Positions 16,880 through 25,334 of a DNA stretch of 64,000 bases are shown here, one piece after another (within the stretch, counting starts at the first letter, position 1; the number at the start of each line of letters is the position of its first letter). The notes beneath the pieces were generated by a model that had not been told where the DNA came from, ran no database searches, and worked only from the letters and a program-made list of their open reading frames with translations. The stretch lies in contig NZ_JAUTBA010000001.1 of assembly GCF_030818895.1 (NCBI RefSeq), forward strand, positions 4,712,001 through 4,776,000, in the 5' to 3' direction. Position numbers and translations under genes: made by a program. This DNA comes from Sphingobacterium zeae. GTDB taxonomy: Bacteria > Bacteroidota > Bacteroidia > Sphingobacteriales > Sphingobacteriaceae.

Positions 16880-18253
16880 TTATAATTCCATCACGGCAGC
16901 CTTAAATTTATCGCCACGATCTTCATAGTTCTTGAACCAATCAAAACTGGCACATGCAGGGGACAACAATACGGTATCACCTTTTTGCGCCAAATGCGAA
17001 GCCAACACCACTGCATCTTGCATAGAGGTGCTATTGACAATAATCTCCACATCTTGATCAAATGCCGTATGAATTGCAGCCGTATCTTTACCCAAGCAAA
17101 CAATAGCGCGCACTTTGTTTTTCACCAAATCAGCAAGCATACTGTAATCATTTCCTTTATCCACACCGCCCAACAACAATACGATTGGTGTAGAGAAACT
17201 TTCTAAAGCATACCATACCGAATTAACATTCGTTGCCTTTGAATCGTTAATGTAATTTACACCGCCGATACAGGCTACATGTTCCAGGCGATGTGGAATA
17301 TTCACATACGATCCCATGCTTTCCTTCATCACTTGATTTCTCAATTCCTGCACTTTCGCAATTAACCCAGAAGCCATGCTATTATAAATATTATGCTTCC
17401 CCTGCAATGACAATTCCTCAGCTCTCATAGTGAATGTATCGTTATTTGGTGTATTAATAATTATTGTCTTATTGGCATTCAAATAAGCGCCCAATTCAAC
17501 AAGTTGTTCTTGCGTAAAAGGCAAATAAGTCCCTTTACTATGATGTCTTTCTAACCCTTTGACAGTCTCGGGATCATCCAGGCAATAAATAAAAAAATCC
17601 TTCTCGGTTTGATTTTGTATCATCCTAAATTTTGAATCCACATAATTTTCCATTTTATGGTCATAGCGATCCAAATGATCAGGAGTAATATTCAATATAA
17701 CAGCAACATCTGCTCTAAAGTGGTACATATCGTCCAGCATAAAGCTTGATATTTCCAGTACATAACAATCAAACTGTTGTTTAGCGACCTGAAGCGCAAA
17801 GCTCTTTCCAATATTACCTGCCAATCCAACATTTAAGCCGCCATGCTTAAGCATCTCATAGGTCAACATGGTAGTCGTTGATTTCCCATTCGATCCTGTA
17901 ATACAGATTAATTTTGCATCGGTATATTGTGCTGCAAACTCGATTTCGGCAATTACAGGGATATTCTTTGCTTTCAATGCGACCACCAATGGCACCGTCT
18001 CCGGAATACCGGGGCTCTTCACAACCAAAGCGGCATTCAAAATCCGTGCTTCATCGTGATTACTTTCTTCAAATGCTATCCCCTCAGCTTTCAACTGTTC
18101 CTTATAATGATCCGCTATAAGCCCTTTATCTGACACAAATACATCAAATCCTTTTTCTTTTCCGAGAATCGCCGTTCCAACGCCACTTTCGCCTGCGCCT
18201 AAAATGACCAAACTTCCAGATTGAGGATAATATGTTGTTGCAATGTTTGACAT
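16880..18253 (-). CDS. murD: UDP-N-acetylmuramoyl-L-alanine--D-glutamate ligase MurD
   Basis: MurD adds D-glutamate to UDP-MurNAc-L-Ala. The 457-residue chain starts with the UDP-binding loop SLVILGAGESGVGTAIL, has the ATP loop ICITGSNGKSTTTMLTYEML near 115-135, VLNITPDHLDRYDH, and the C-terminal YINDSKATN and LLLGGVDKGNDY with SPACASFDWFKNYEDRGD at the end. All are MurD signatures. It lies 2 nt after mraY and 30 nt before ftsW. Confidence 0.96.
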   Translation of the reverse strand: MSNIATTYYPQSGSLVILGAGESGVGTAILGKEKGFDVFVSDKGLIADHYKEQLKAEGIAFEESNHDEARILNAALVVKSPGIPETVPLVVALKAKNIPVIAEIEFAAQYTDAKLICITGSNGKSTTTMLTYEMLKHGGLNVGLAGNIGKSFALQVAKQQFDCYVLEISSFMLDDMYHFRADVAVILNITPDHLDRYDHKMENYVDSKFRMIQNQTEKDFFIYCLDDPETVKGLERHHSKGTYLPFTQEQLVELGAYLNANKTIIINTPNNDTFTMRAEELSLQGKHNIYNSMASGLIAKVQELRNQVMKESMGSYVNIPHRLEHVACIGGVNYINDSKATNVNSVWYALESFSTPIVLLLGGVDKGNDYSMLADLVKNKVRAIVCLGKDTAAIHTAFDQDVEIIVNSTSMQDAVVLASHLAQKGDTVLLSPACASFDWFKNYEDRGDKFKAAVMEL

Positions 18254-18255
18254 CG

Positions 18256-19500
18256 TTATCTAATTTTCAATGTTACAATAGTAAGAATGGCCAATATGAT
18301 TCCTACAATAACAAAACGTGTTACAATTTTCGCTTCATGATACCCCTTCTTTTGAAAATGGTGATGTAATGGCGACATCAGGAAGATTCTTCTACCCTCG
18401 CCATATTTCTTCTTCGTGTATTTGAAATACGACACTTGAAGAATAACCGAAAGGTTTTCCAACAGAAATACACCACACAAGATCGGAATCAACAATTCTT
18501 TCCGGATCAGGATAGCGAAAGCAGCAATGATACCTCCTATAGCCAGACTTCCCGTATCACCCATAAAAACTTGAGCAGGAAATGTATTATACCATAAGAA
18601 ACCTACACAAGCCCCTACAAATGCTCCGGCGAATATCACGAGTTCTCCCGAATTAGGGATATACATAATGTTAAGGTAATCCGAAAAGATCACGTTACCA
18701 GACACGTACGCTAAAATGGCCAAAGTAACACCAATGATAGCGGAGGTACTCGTGGCCAGACCATCAATGCCGTCCGTTATATTTGCACCGTTTGATACTG
18801 CCGTTACGATGAAGATTACCACAACTAAAAAAACAAAAAAAGTTAAATAGTCACTCTGCAATCCAAACATCTTGAACACTTTCGCATAATCAAACTCGTT
18901 GTTTTTATAAAAAGGTATATTTGTCTTTGAAGATTTGACGTTTTCTGCATAGGTCTTCTCTCCAGTGCCTTCGTTGATAACCACTTCAACGGGCTTCGTA
19001 GAGGTTGGTTTATCCACCCCTTTTCGAACAACAATATCGGGGTGAAAGTACATGGTACAAGCAATTATGGCGCCCAAACCAACTTGCCCAACAACTTTAA
19101 ACTTACCAGCTAAGCCCTCTTTATTATGTTTAAAAACCTTAATATAATCATCCAAAAAGCCAATTGCGCCCATCCAAAGTGTTGTCACAATCATGATAAT
19201 CACATAGATATTGGTCAATTTCGCAAATAACAAGGTTGGGATTAGTATACCTGCAATGATGATGATCCCGCCCATTGTTGGCGTACCAGCTTTCTTTTTT
19301 TCTCCTTCAAGCCCCAAATCACGAATTGTCTCTCCAACTTGCTTATTATGCAAGAATTGAATCAATTTTCCCCCAAAAACCGTGGTAATAATTAGTGAAG
19401 CGATTACAGCCATAGATGTCCGGAAAGAGATGTACTGAAACAACCCCCCTCCTGGTATATGAATGTATTCGCTAAGCCACGTAAAAAGATGGTACAACAT
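18256..19500 (-). CDS. mraY: Phospho-N-acetylmuramoyl-pentapeptide transferase MraY
   Basis: MraY moves phospho-MurNAc-pentapeptide to undecaprenyl phosphate, giving lipid I. The 414-residue polytopic protein has KKAGTPTMGGIIII near 70, WMGAIGFLDDYIKV with the Asp pair, ITDGIDGLATSTSAI near 245, FMGDTGSLAIGG and MSPLHHHFQKKG, all active-site signatures. It is about 55 residues longer than E. coli MraY because of a hydrophilic insertion at about 155-205 (KGVDKPTSTKPVEVV through FYKNNEFDYAKVF), seen in Bacteroidota homologues. It follows murE by 4 nt. No murF lies between them. Confidence 0.96.
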   Translation of the reverse strand: MLYHLFTWLSEYIHIPGGGLFQYISFRTSMAVIASLIITTVFGGKLIQFLHNKQVGETIRDLGLEGEKKKAGTPTMGGIIIIAGILIPTLLFAKLTNIYVIIMIVTTLWMGAIGFLDDYIKVFKHNKEGLAGKFKVVGQVGLGAIIACTMYFHPDIVVRKGVDKPTSTKPVEVVINEGTGEKTYAENVKSSKTNIPFYKNNEFDYAKVFKMFGLQSDYLTFFVFLVVVIFIVTAVSNGANITDGIDGLATSTSAIIGVTLAILAYVSGNVIFSDYLNIMYIPNSGELVIFAGAFVGACVGFLWYNTFPAQVFMGDTGSLAIGGIIAAFAILIRKELLIPILCGVFLLENLSVILQVSYFKYTKKKYGEGRRIFLMSPLHHHFQKKGYHEAKIVTRFVIVGIILAILTIVTLKIR

Positions 19501-19504
19501 ATTT

Positions 19505-20965
19505 CTATTTTTCGTTAAATGTATTCTCTAAAACTTCTTTATCATCGAAATGATGTTTCACACCATTTACATCCTGATATTTCTCATGTCCTTTTCCTGC
19601 CACCAGAATAATATCCCCGGGATTAGCCAGCTGATAAGCGACCCTTATCGCTTCCTTACGATCCGCTATAGAAAGCGTCTTCGCCTTTTGGTCTGCTGCC
19701 ACACCAGCCTCGATATCTCTAATTATCTGATAAGGATCTTCCGTACGCGGATTATCAGATGTAATTAAAAAACGATCACTATAACGCAGCGCCGCCTGCG
19801 CCATTTCAGGCCTTTTGGTCTTATCCCGATCTCCTCCACATCCTAAGACTGTAATGATTTTTTGTTCTGGCCGTCTCAGGGCGCTGATCGTTTTGAGTAC
19901 ATTTTCCACAGCATCAGGCGTATGTGCATAGTCTACAATTCCAAAAATGCCCGTAGCCGATTGCATTGTTTCAAACCGTCCTTCTGCTCCTTTCAATGTG
20001 CTGAGTGCAGTCAACACTTTCACAGTCTCCTGTTCAAGTAAGATGGCAGCAGTATATACCGCCAAAAGGTTATATGCATTGAAATCGCCGATCAATTTTA
20101 CCCACACTTCTTGCCCGTCAACACTCATCAGCATACCATCAAAATGGCTTTCAATCACCTTTGCTTTAAAATCTGCCCCTGAACGTAAGCCATAGCTTTT
20201 CCGATGTGCCACCGTATTTTGAAGCATGACCTGGCCATTTCTATCGTCAGCATTCGTCAACGCGAAAGCATTTGCATCTAAGTCATCAAAGAACTTCTTT
20301 TTTGCTTTAATATAATGATCAAACGTTCCATGAAAATCCAGGTGATCATGCGTAATATTCGTGAATATAGCACCCGAAAACACTAATCCTGCGATACGTT
20401 CCTGAACTACGGCGTGCGAGCTAACTTCCATAAAGGCATAATCACAGCCATCTTCAACCATATCATGCAGCAATTTATTCAGTTGAATAGGATCTGGGGT
20501 CGTATGCGTAGCTGGTATAATTTTCGTACCAATCTGGTTTTGCACAGTAGATAAAAGTCCCACGTGGTAGCCCAATTCAGTAAACAACTGAAACAGCAAA
20601 GTAGCTACGGTCGTTTTACCATTTGTGCCGGTAACACCGACCAACTTCAGCTGTTCCGAAGGATTTCCGTAAAAATTAGCTGCAGCCACACCCAAAGCGT
20701 AAGCCGAATCGGCTACTAAGATGTAGGCAACAGAGTCTAATGTCTCTTTTGGCAACTCCTCTACAATAACGGCTCTTGCTCCTGAAGTAATTGCCTTATC
20801 TACAAATAAGTGACCATCTGTCTGAACACCCCGCACTGCGATAAACAAACTTCCCAACTCCACTTTCCTGGAATCAAAGCACAAAGAGTGCACATCAACC
20901 TCCTCAAGGTTTCCTACAACCTGTTGTACAGGGATAGCATGCAATACTTTTTTTAAATCCATCAT
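19505..20965 (-). CDS. murE: UDP-MurNAc-tripeptide synthetase MurE (meso-DAP type)
   Basis: MurE adds the third amino acid of the stem peptide. The 486-residue chain has the ATP loop VGVTGTNGKTTVATL near 110, TTPDPIQLNKLL, MEVSSHAVVQERI, FTNITHDHLDFHGT and VDYAHTPDAVENVL. The specificity loop reads SDNPRTEDP; DNPR is the motif of ligases that use meso-diaminopimelate, so the wall is predicted to be of the DAP type. The start codon overlaps the ftsI stop in the arrangement TAATG, implying coupled translation. A second ATG one codon later is also possible. Confidence 0.96.
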   Translation of the reverse strand: MMDLKKVLHAIPVQQVVGNLEEVDVHSLCFDSRKVELGSLFIAVRGVQTDGHLFVDKAITSGARAVIVEELPKETLDSVAYILVADSAYALGVAAANFYGNPSEQLKLVGVTGTNGKTTVATLLFQLFTELGYHVGLLSTVQNQIGTKIIPATHTTPDPIQLNKLLHDMVEDGCDYAFMEVSSHAVVQERIAGLVFSGAIFTNITHDHLDFHGTFDHYIKAKKKFFDDLDANAFALTNADDRNGQVMLQNTVAHRKSYGLRSGADFKAKVIESHFDGMLMSVDGQEVWVKLIGDFNAYNLLAVYTAAILLEQETVKVLTALSTLKGAEGRFETMQSATGIFGIVDYAHTPDAVENVLKTISALRRPEQKIITVLGCGGDRDKTKRPEMAQAALRYSDRFLITSDNPRTEDPYQIIRDIEAGVAADQKAKTLSIADRKEAIRVAYQLANPGDIILVAGKGHEKYQDVNGVKHHFDDKEVLENTFNEK

Positions 20966-23082
20966 TACTTAAGTTCTAAATTTATCGCCGTCCCAAAAGG
21001 CAGTTTCTGTCCAGCAACGAGTGACTGCATCCCCACTCTCCCTTTTCCAGTCACGTGCGCTTTAAAGCCTGCATTTTCTACCACATATAAGGCATCCATC
21101 AATCCCATTCCAACAACATTCGGAACAATTCCTTCTCTATATTTCAAATCTACAAACGGCACTCCCCGCGTCGACGTATCCACTTCTCCCCGTGCAATTG
21201 TATCCCAATTCACCGTATTAATCCCCAATCTATCGTACACTTTTTTACTCGCTTCTCTCGACCCTTGTAAAGTCAACGGCATTCTTCCCCCTACATTGAC
21301 CGCTTTAAACGTCTTTTTTCCTTTCATCTCCATATCGTTCGCGTATACCATATCGGCAAGCTCTTTAAAGACAGGCCCCGCAACTGATCCGCCATAATAT
21401 CCATTTCTCGGGTTACGGATCACCACTATGATGGAATATTTCGGATCCTCGGCTGGAAAATATCCTGCAAAGGAAGATTGGTAGCGTCGCGCACCATATC
21501 CTCTCGAGCCATCTGCCATCTGGGCTGTACCAGTTTTTCCACCAGAACTATACAGCGGACTGGCAACACTTTTACCTGTCCCTTCAATCATCACCCCTTC
21601 CATCATTCCCCGCACCTCTGCTAAAGCGTGGTCTGAAGCTATCTTTTCATTAAGGACCTTAGCCTTAAACGTTTGAATCGTATTCCCCAAATGCCTAATT
21701 TCCTTCACAAAGAGTGGCGCTATCAATTTACCATTATTCGCAACAGCATTGTAAAAAGTCAACGTTTGCAACGGTGTAATCTTCATCTCATAGCCGTAAG
21801 CCATCTGTACCAAAGACAATCCACTCCAGCTCTTGCTCTTCGACGATTTTACCAGAGGCACCCCTTCTCCCGGAATCTGCAAACCTAATGTTTTCCCGAA
21901 ACCGAAAGAATGCAGCTTCGAGGTAAATTGATCTGGATTATCTTTATATGCCTGGTAAACAAATTTTGTAACCCCCACATTCGACGATTCCTCAAAAGCC
22001 CTTTTCGCTGAAATTATAGACTTCTTGGGCGCATGTGAATCCCGAATGGTATGTTTGTAAATCGGCCAATTACCATTACCAATATTTACAGTTGTACTCG
22101 AGTCTATTTTCTTATCATCAATCAAAGCTAAATAAGAAGCTAACTTAAATGTCGACCCCGGATCCGCACTTTGCGCAATGGCAAGATTGAACTTTTCACG
22201 ATAGACTCCATCCTTATCACGCATAAAGTTAGCCACCGCACGTACCTCGCCTGTTTTCACCTCCATCATCACAACACAGCCCTCATCCGCATTACTCGTA
22301 ATCATCTGCTTCTCTAGCGCCCTTTGCGCCATATCCTGCATATTTACATCAATGGTCGAGATAATATCAGACCCATCCACTGGAGCAACCTCGATATCTT
22401 TGTTAACCGGAATCCATACTCCTCCTGCGATGCGCTGCATCAATCTTTTCCCACTTTTTCCGTCGATATATTCTCCATATGCACCTTCCAGTCCAACATG
22501 AATATTTTCTTTCACATTTTTATAACCGATAGTTCTTGCAGCAAGATTGACAAAAGGCAAAATACGTTTGTTTTGGCGATCTGTAATCAAACAACTTGGA
22601 AAACGCTCTTTATTGACGCGAGCAGATTTAAGCAGGGGAAATTGCTTTATTCGTTTCAAATCCTGATGCGACACATTACGTTTGAGCAACAAATAGCGCT
22701 GCTTTTTATTCCGCGCTTGTTTTAATAATGTCAAATACTGCCGAGACGATTTATCTTTAAAAAAATCAGCAAGCTTAATCGCTAATGAGTCGACTTTTAA
22801 GTTAAAATACTCTTCATCCTCTTCCGGAATAGCCATGGCGTCGAAACGAAGCTCATACTCAGGCACAGAAGTAGCCAGCAAACTCCCGTCATTTGAATAA
22901 ATATTCCCACGAGCAGCTTCCACCTCCCGTTCCTGAATAGAAAGGCTATCCGCTAAAGCTTTCCAATGCTGTCCATCGACATACTGCAATTTTGCCATTT
23001 TTCCAAACACCAAAAACGCAAGCAATACGATAAGCCCAAAAGCAAAGTAGACACGAACAAGAATCGTATTTCTGATACTCAT
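20965..23082 (-). CDS. ftsI: Septal penicillin-binding protein FtsI (PBP3), with PASTA domain
   Basis: A 705-residue class B transpeptidase that cross-links septal peptidoglycan as the partner of FtsW. One transmembrane helix lies at about 10-28, then a pedestal domain (EREVEAARGNIYSNDGSLLA), then the transpeptidase with catalytic Ser310 in STFK (310-313), SSN at 366-368 and KTG at 516-518. Residues about 645-705 form one PASTA domain (IVPNVVGMGLMDALYVVENA and the final FGTAINLELK), which in this phylum is common on FtsI. It sits 8 nt after the ftsL-like gene and overlaps murE by 1 nt. Confidence 0.95.
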   Translation of the reverse strand: MSIRNTILVRVYFAFGLIVLLAFLVFGKMAKLQYVDGQHWKALADSLSIQEREVEAARGNIYSNDGSLLATSVPEYELRFDAMAIPEEDEEYFNLKVDSLAIKLADFFKDKSSRQYLTLLKQARNKKQRYLLLKRNVSHQDLKRIKQFPLLKSARVNKERFPSCLITDRQNKRILPFVNLAARTIGYKNVKENIHVGLEGAYGEYIDGKSGKRLMQRIAGGVWIPVNKDIEVAPVDGSDIISTIDVNMQDMAQRALEKQMITSNADEGCVVMMEVKTGEVRAVANFMRDKDGVYREKFNLAIAQSADPGSTFKLASYLALIDDKKIDSSTTVNIGNGNWPIYKHTIRDSHAPKKSIISAKRAFEESSNVGVTKFVYQAYKDNPDQFTSKLHSFGFGKTLGLQIPGEGVPLVKSSKSKSWSGLSLVQMAYGYEMKITPLQTLTFYNAVANNGKLIAPLFVKEIRHLGNTIQTFKAKVLNEKIASDHALAEVRGMMEGVMIEGTGKSVASPLYSSGGKTGTAQMADGSRGYGARRYQSSFAGYFPAEDPKYSIIVVIRNPRNGYYGGSVAGPVFKELADMVYANDMEMKGKKTFKAVNVGGRMPLTLQGSREASKKVYDRLGINTVNWDTIARGEVDTSTRGVPFVDLKYREGIVPNVVGMGLMDALYVVENAGFKAHVTGKGRVGMQSLVAGQKLPFGTAINLELK

Positions 23083-23090
23083 AACTCTTC

Positions 23091-23504
23091 CTATTTATCT
23101 TCTTTATTCTCTATAACTTCGATCTTGATCGGTGGTTCCACTCGCTCTTTCAAACCCAAAGAATCGACACGCTTAGCAATTTCTGTTTGCGTAGACATTT
23201 TCATCAGTTCAGCAGAGAGAGACTTATGATCCCACCCCAATTCTTTCACCTCTTTACTCACTTTATCGATACTCCGAATAGTTCGCTCGGCAAAATGACG
23301 ATTGGAAATATACAACAGCATCAGAAAGGCTATAAATGCTCCAAATGGCAGATAATGCAATATTCTGTTTAACGAAAGGTCTCCAACGGTAAAAAGCGTT
23401 TTGATAAACGCTTCTGTTTGTTCGGCCTTTTCTTCGACAGTTTCTTGCAGTTCCTCTTGAACTTCTTCACTCAACTCTTTCTGTCTTATCGTATTTCTGC
23501 TCAT
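23091..23504 (-). CDS. FtsL-like cell division protein
   Basis: A 137-residue bitopic protein: an acidic, Glu-rich cytoplasmic N-terminus of about 50 residues, one membrane helix at about 48-67 (YLPFGAFIAFLMLLYI), then a periplasmic helical segment with heptad-like spacing (RTIRSIDKVSKEVKELGWDH and following) and a motif (ELMKMSTQTEIAKRVDSLGL) matching the FtsL C-terminal pattern. FtsL links FtsQ/FtsB to FtsW/FtsI. Primary sequence is poorly conserved, so the identity rests on topology and its place between rsmH and ftsI. Confidence 0.8.
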   Translation of the reverse strand: MSRNTIRQKELSEEVQEELQETVEEKAEQTEAFIKTLFTVGDLSLNRILHYLPFGAFIAFLMLLYISNRHFAERTIRSIDKVSKEVKELGWDHKSLSAELMKMSTQTEIAKRVDSLGLKERVEPPIKIEVIENKEDK

Positions 23505-23519
23505 CCTCTCGCTCCATTT

Positions 23520-24434
23520 TTAAGACACACCCAACTTTTCAGCAATGCGCAGTTTCGCACTGCGCGATCTATTATTTAAAGCCAGTTCCTCTGCAGAAGC
23601 CGTAATCGCTTTACGGCTAACCACAAGAAATGGCTTAATTTCATTTCCAAAAAAATCTTTCTCAACCGCTCCTTTGAACTTACCTTTGGCCATAAAATTT
23701 TTAACCAAACGATCTTCCAACGAATGATAGGACATAACAACCAATCGCCCCCCCACATTGAGCACGTCCACCGTCTGCAACAAAAATTCCTGTAAAGCAT
23801 CTAACTCACGATTCACCTCGATACGAAGCGCCTGAAACACCTGCGCATGGTACTTATGTTCTTTACCCTTTGGAACCATACGTTGAATCACCTCTTTCAA
23901 TTCAGCAACAGTCTGGATCGGCTGTGACAAACGCGCAGTAACAATTGTTTTCGCAAGCGATTTAGCGTTCATGATTTCACCATACATACCAAAAATACGA
24001 TGCAGATCCTCCTCCGAATAGGTTGCCAACAGCGACTTCGCATCCAAATCACCAACTTGATCCATACGCATATCCAAGTCTGCATCAAATCGAATAGAAA
24101 ATCCTCGATCTGCAGCATCGAATTGATGCGAAGAAACTCCTAAATCTGCCAAAACCCCATCCACTGCACGCACACCTTGCAAACGAAGACTATTCTTTAA
24201 AAACCTAAAGTTCTGATGTATCAATGTAAAGCGAGGATCGTCGATTGCATTCTTCAATGCATCCGGATCCTGATCAAAAGCAAACAGCTTCCCTTCTGGC
24301 CCCAATCTCTTTAAAATCTCTCGAGAATGACCACCACCACCAAAAGTCACATCCACATAGACACCATTCGGCTTAATCGCCAAAGCATCCATGCATTCTT
24401 GTAACATAACCGGAACATGATAGACATTTTCCAT
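23520..24434 (-). CDS. rsmH: 16S rRNA (cytosine(1402)-N(4))-methyltransferase RsmH
   Basis: RsmH (MraW) methylates N4 of C1402 in the 16S rRNA P site using S-adenosylmethionine. From the ATG at 24434 the protein has 304 residues and begins MENVYHVPVMLQECMDALA. The SAM loop is VDVTFGGGGHSREILKRL, followed by FAFDQDPDAL, LADLGVSSHQFD and the late VVMSYHSLEDRLVKNF. An in-frame TTG at 24449 would overlap mraZ; the ATG leaves a 4-nt gap and is preferred. Second gene of the dcw cluster. Confidence 0.95.
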   Translation of the reverse strand: MENVYHVPVMLQECMDALAIKPNGVYVDVTFGGGGHSREILKRLGPEGKLFAFDQDPDALKNAIDDPRFTLIHQNFRFLKNSLRLQGVRAVDGVLADLGVSSHQFDAADRGFSIRFDADLDMRMDQVGDLDAKSLLATYSEEDLHRIFGMYGEIMNAKSLAKTIVTARLSQPIQTVAELKEVIQRMVPKGKEHKYHAQVFQALRIEVNRELDALQEFLLQTVDVLNVGGRLVVMSYHSLEDRLVKNFMAKGKFKGAVEKDFFGNEIKPFLVVSRKAITASAEELALNNRSRSAKLRIAEKLGVS

Positions 24435-24438
24435 ACGC

Positions 24439-24900
24439 TTATAGTCCAAAATTAATATCTCCCATTACCTCTGCCGCCAAAGATGATATATCCTCTACTC
24501 CGCCATCGCCCATCAATTCCTCATACCCTTCTTTTGACCAAACCTCAATCTTATTAAACTGACAAGCCAAAACCAATTCAGTACTTATACCCGCAAATTC
24601 CAACAGACTTTTGGGTAACAAAACACGACCCGCAGCATCCAATGCCAATTCCGTAGCGCCACGCGTAAAAGCACGAACAAACGCCCGTACTTTAGGATCG
24701 AATTGATTCAATTTCGCCAGTTTGGCCGTCATCAAATCCCACTCTTCTCTTGGATAAAACACCAGATGCTTCTCAAAACCGCGATTCACCACAAGACCAT
24801 CCCGCTCTACATGAGGCATTTGCCTCTTGAGCGCAGCTGGCAACACCATTCTTCCCTTGGCGTCTAACTTGCATTCAAATTCACCGATCAACTGAGTCAT
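24439..24900 (-). CDS. mraZ: Transcriptional regulator MraZ
   Basis: MraZ is the first gene of the dcw cluster and, in E. coli and mycoplasmas, binds direct repeats upstream of itself to control the operon. The 153-residue protein has two SpoVT/AbrB-like swapped-hairpin halves: GEFECKLDAKGRMVLPAALK (about 6-25) and TELALDAAGRVLLPKSLLEFA (about 84-104), each with the DxxGR-(x)-LP signature. Its own upstream region contains three 10-bp repeats of the expected type at 24937-24966, supporting autoregulation. Confidence 0.95.
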   Translation of the reverse strand: MTQLIGEFECKLDAKGRMVLPAALKRQMPHVERDGLVVNRGFEKHLVFYPREEWDLMTAKLAKLNQFDPKVRAFVRAFTRGATELALDAAGRVLLPKSLLEFAGISTELVLACQFNKIEVWSKEGYEELMGDGGVEDISSLAAEVMGDINFGL

Positions 24901-24936
24901 GTCGTCAATTATCCTATTCTAATTTAAATGTAAAAG

Positions 24937-24966
24937 TATACACTTTCTCCCACTTTCCCCCACTTT
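24937..24966 (-). promoter_or_regulatory. MraZ operator in front of mraZ
   Basis: Reading toward mraZ, three abutting 10-bp units: AAAGTGGGGG (24966-24957), AAAGTGGGAG (24956-24947) and AAAGTGTATA (24946-24937). The first two carry the TGGGN core at a 10-bp pitch known for MraZ operators. The array ends at a possible -7 element (TACTTTTA, 24938-24931), so bound MraZ would cover the promoter. Confidence 0.75.
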
Positions 24967-24977
24967 ATAACATAAAA

Positions 24978-24989
24978 AAGTTTTCCACA
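24978..24989. promoter_or_regulatory. Fourth copy of the TTTTCCACA 12-mer, upstream of mraZ
   Basis: AAGTTTTCCACA at 24978-24989 is identical to the three copies between ftsA and ftsZ (10887-10939) and lies 11 bp upstream of the MraZ operator. It resembles a DnaA box with one mismatch. Confidence 0.45.
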
Positions 24990-25189
24990 TCGATAAATAG
25001 CTACAACAAATAAAATCTCCCTTTAAAAAAAACGTTTAAAAAACCTTATTTACAGGCAGTTAAACCCCAATTCACATATAAAATACCGTTAATTAGAACA
25101 CTTTATTTTCCATACGTTTCGCTAAAAAATTAGAAATGGATTGTAAAACTTCCAGGCTTATTAACTTAATTTCAACTACTTTTTTAGTA

Positions 25190-25250
25190 AAAAGGGGATA
25201 AAGTGGGAGCCATAAAAAAAACCAAAGAGTATTGTGGAAGAAAGTGGGAG
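25190..25250 (+). promoter_or_regulatory. MraZ-type repeats facing aspS
   Basis: On the plus strand AAAAGGGGAT (25190-25199) abuts AAAGTGGGAG (25200-25209). After 21 bp, ATTGTGGAAG (25231-25240) abuts a second exact AAAGTGGGAG (25241-25250). The exact unit is the same as the middle unit of the mraZ operator, and the 10-bp phasing is kept. These lie about 50-110 bp before the likely aspS promoter. Confidence 0.55.
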
Positions 25251-25334
25251 AAGGCTATTCAAATAACCAAAGTAGAATTCGTTATTGTCGACTAAAACCA
25301 ATAATTTTGCGTCAAATATAATTTTCATAACGAT

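Larger units (their letters stand above)
24901..25334. other. mraZ-aspS divergent regulatory region
   Basis: This 434-bp region has no credible gene. It contains MraZ-type repeats facing mraZ (24937-24966), a TTTTCCACA-containing 12-mer (24978-24989), a second and third group of MraZ-type repeats in the opposite orientation (25190-25209 and 25231-25250) facing aspS, and a TAATTTTG box at 25302-25309 that could be the aspS -7 element. The central 180 bp is AT-rich without clear structure. Confidence 0.7.
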
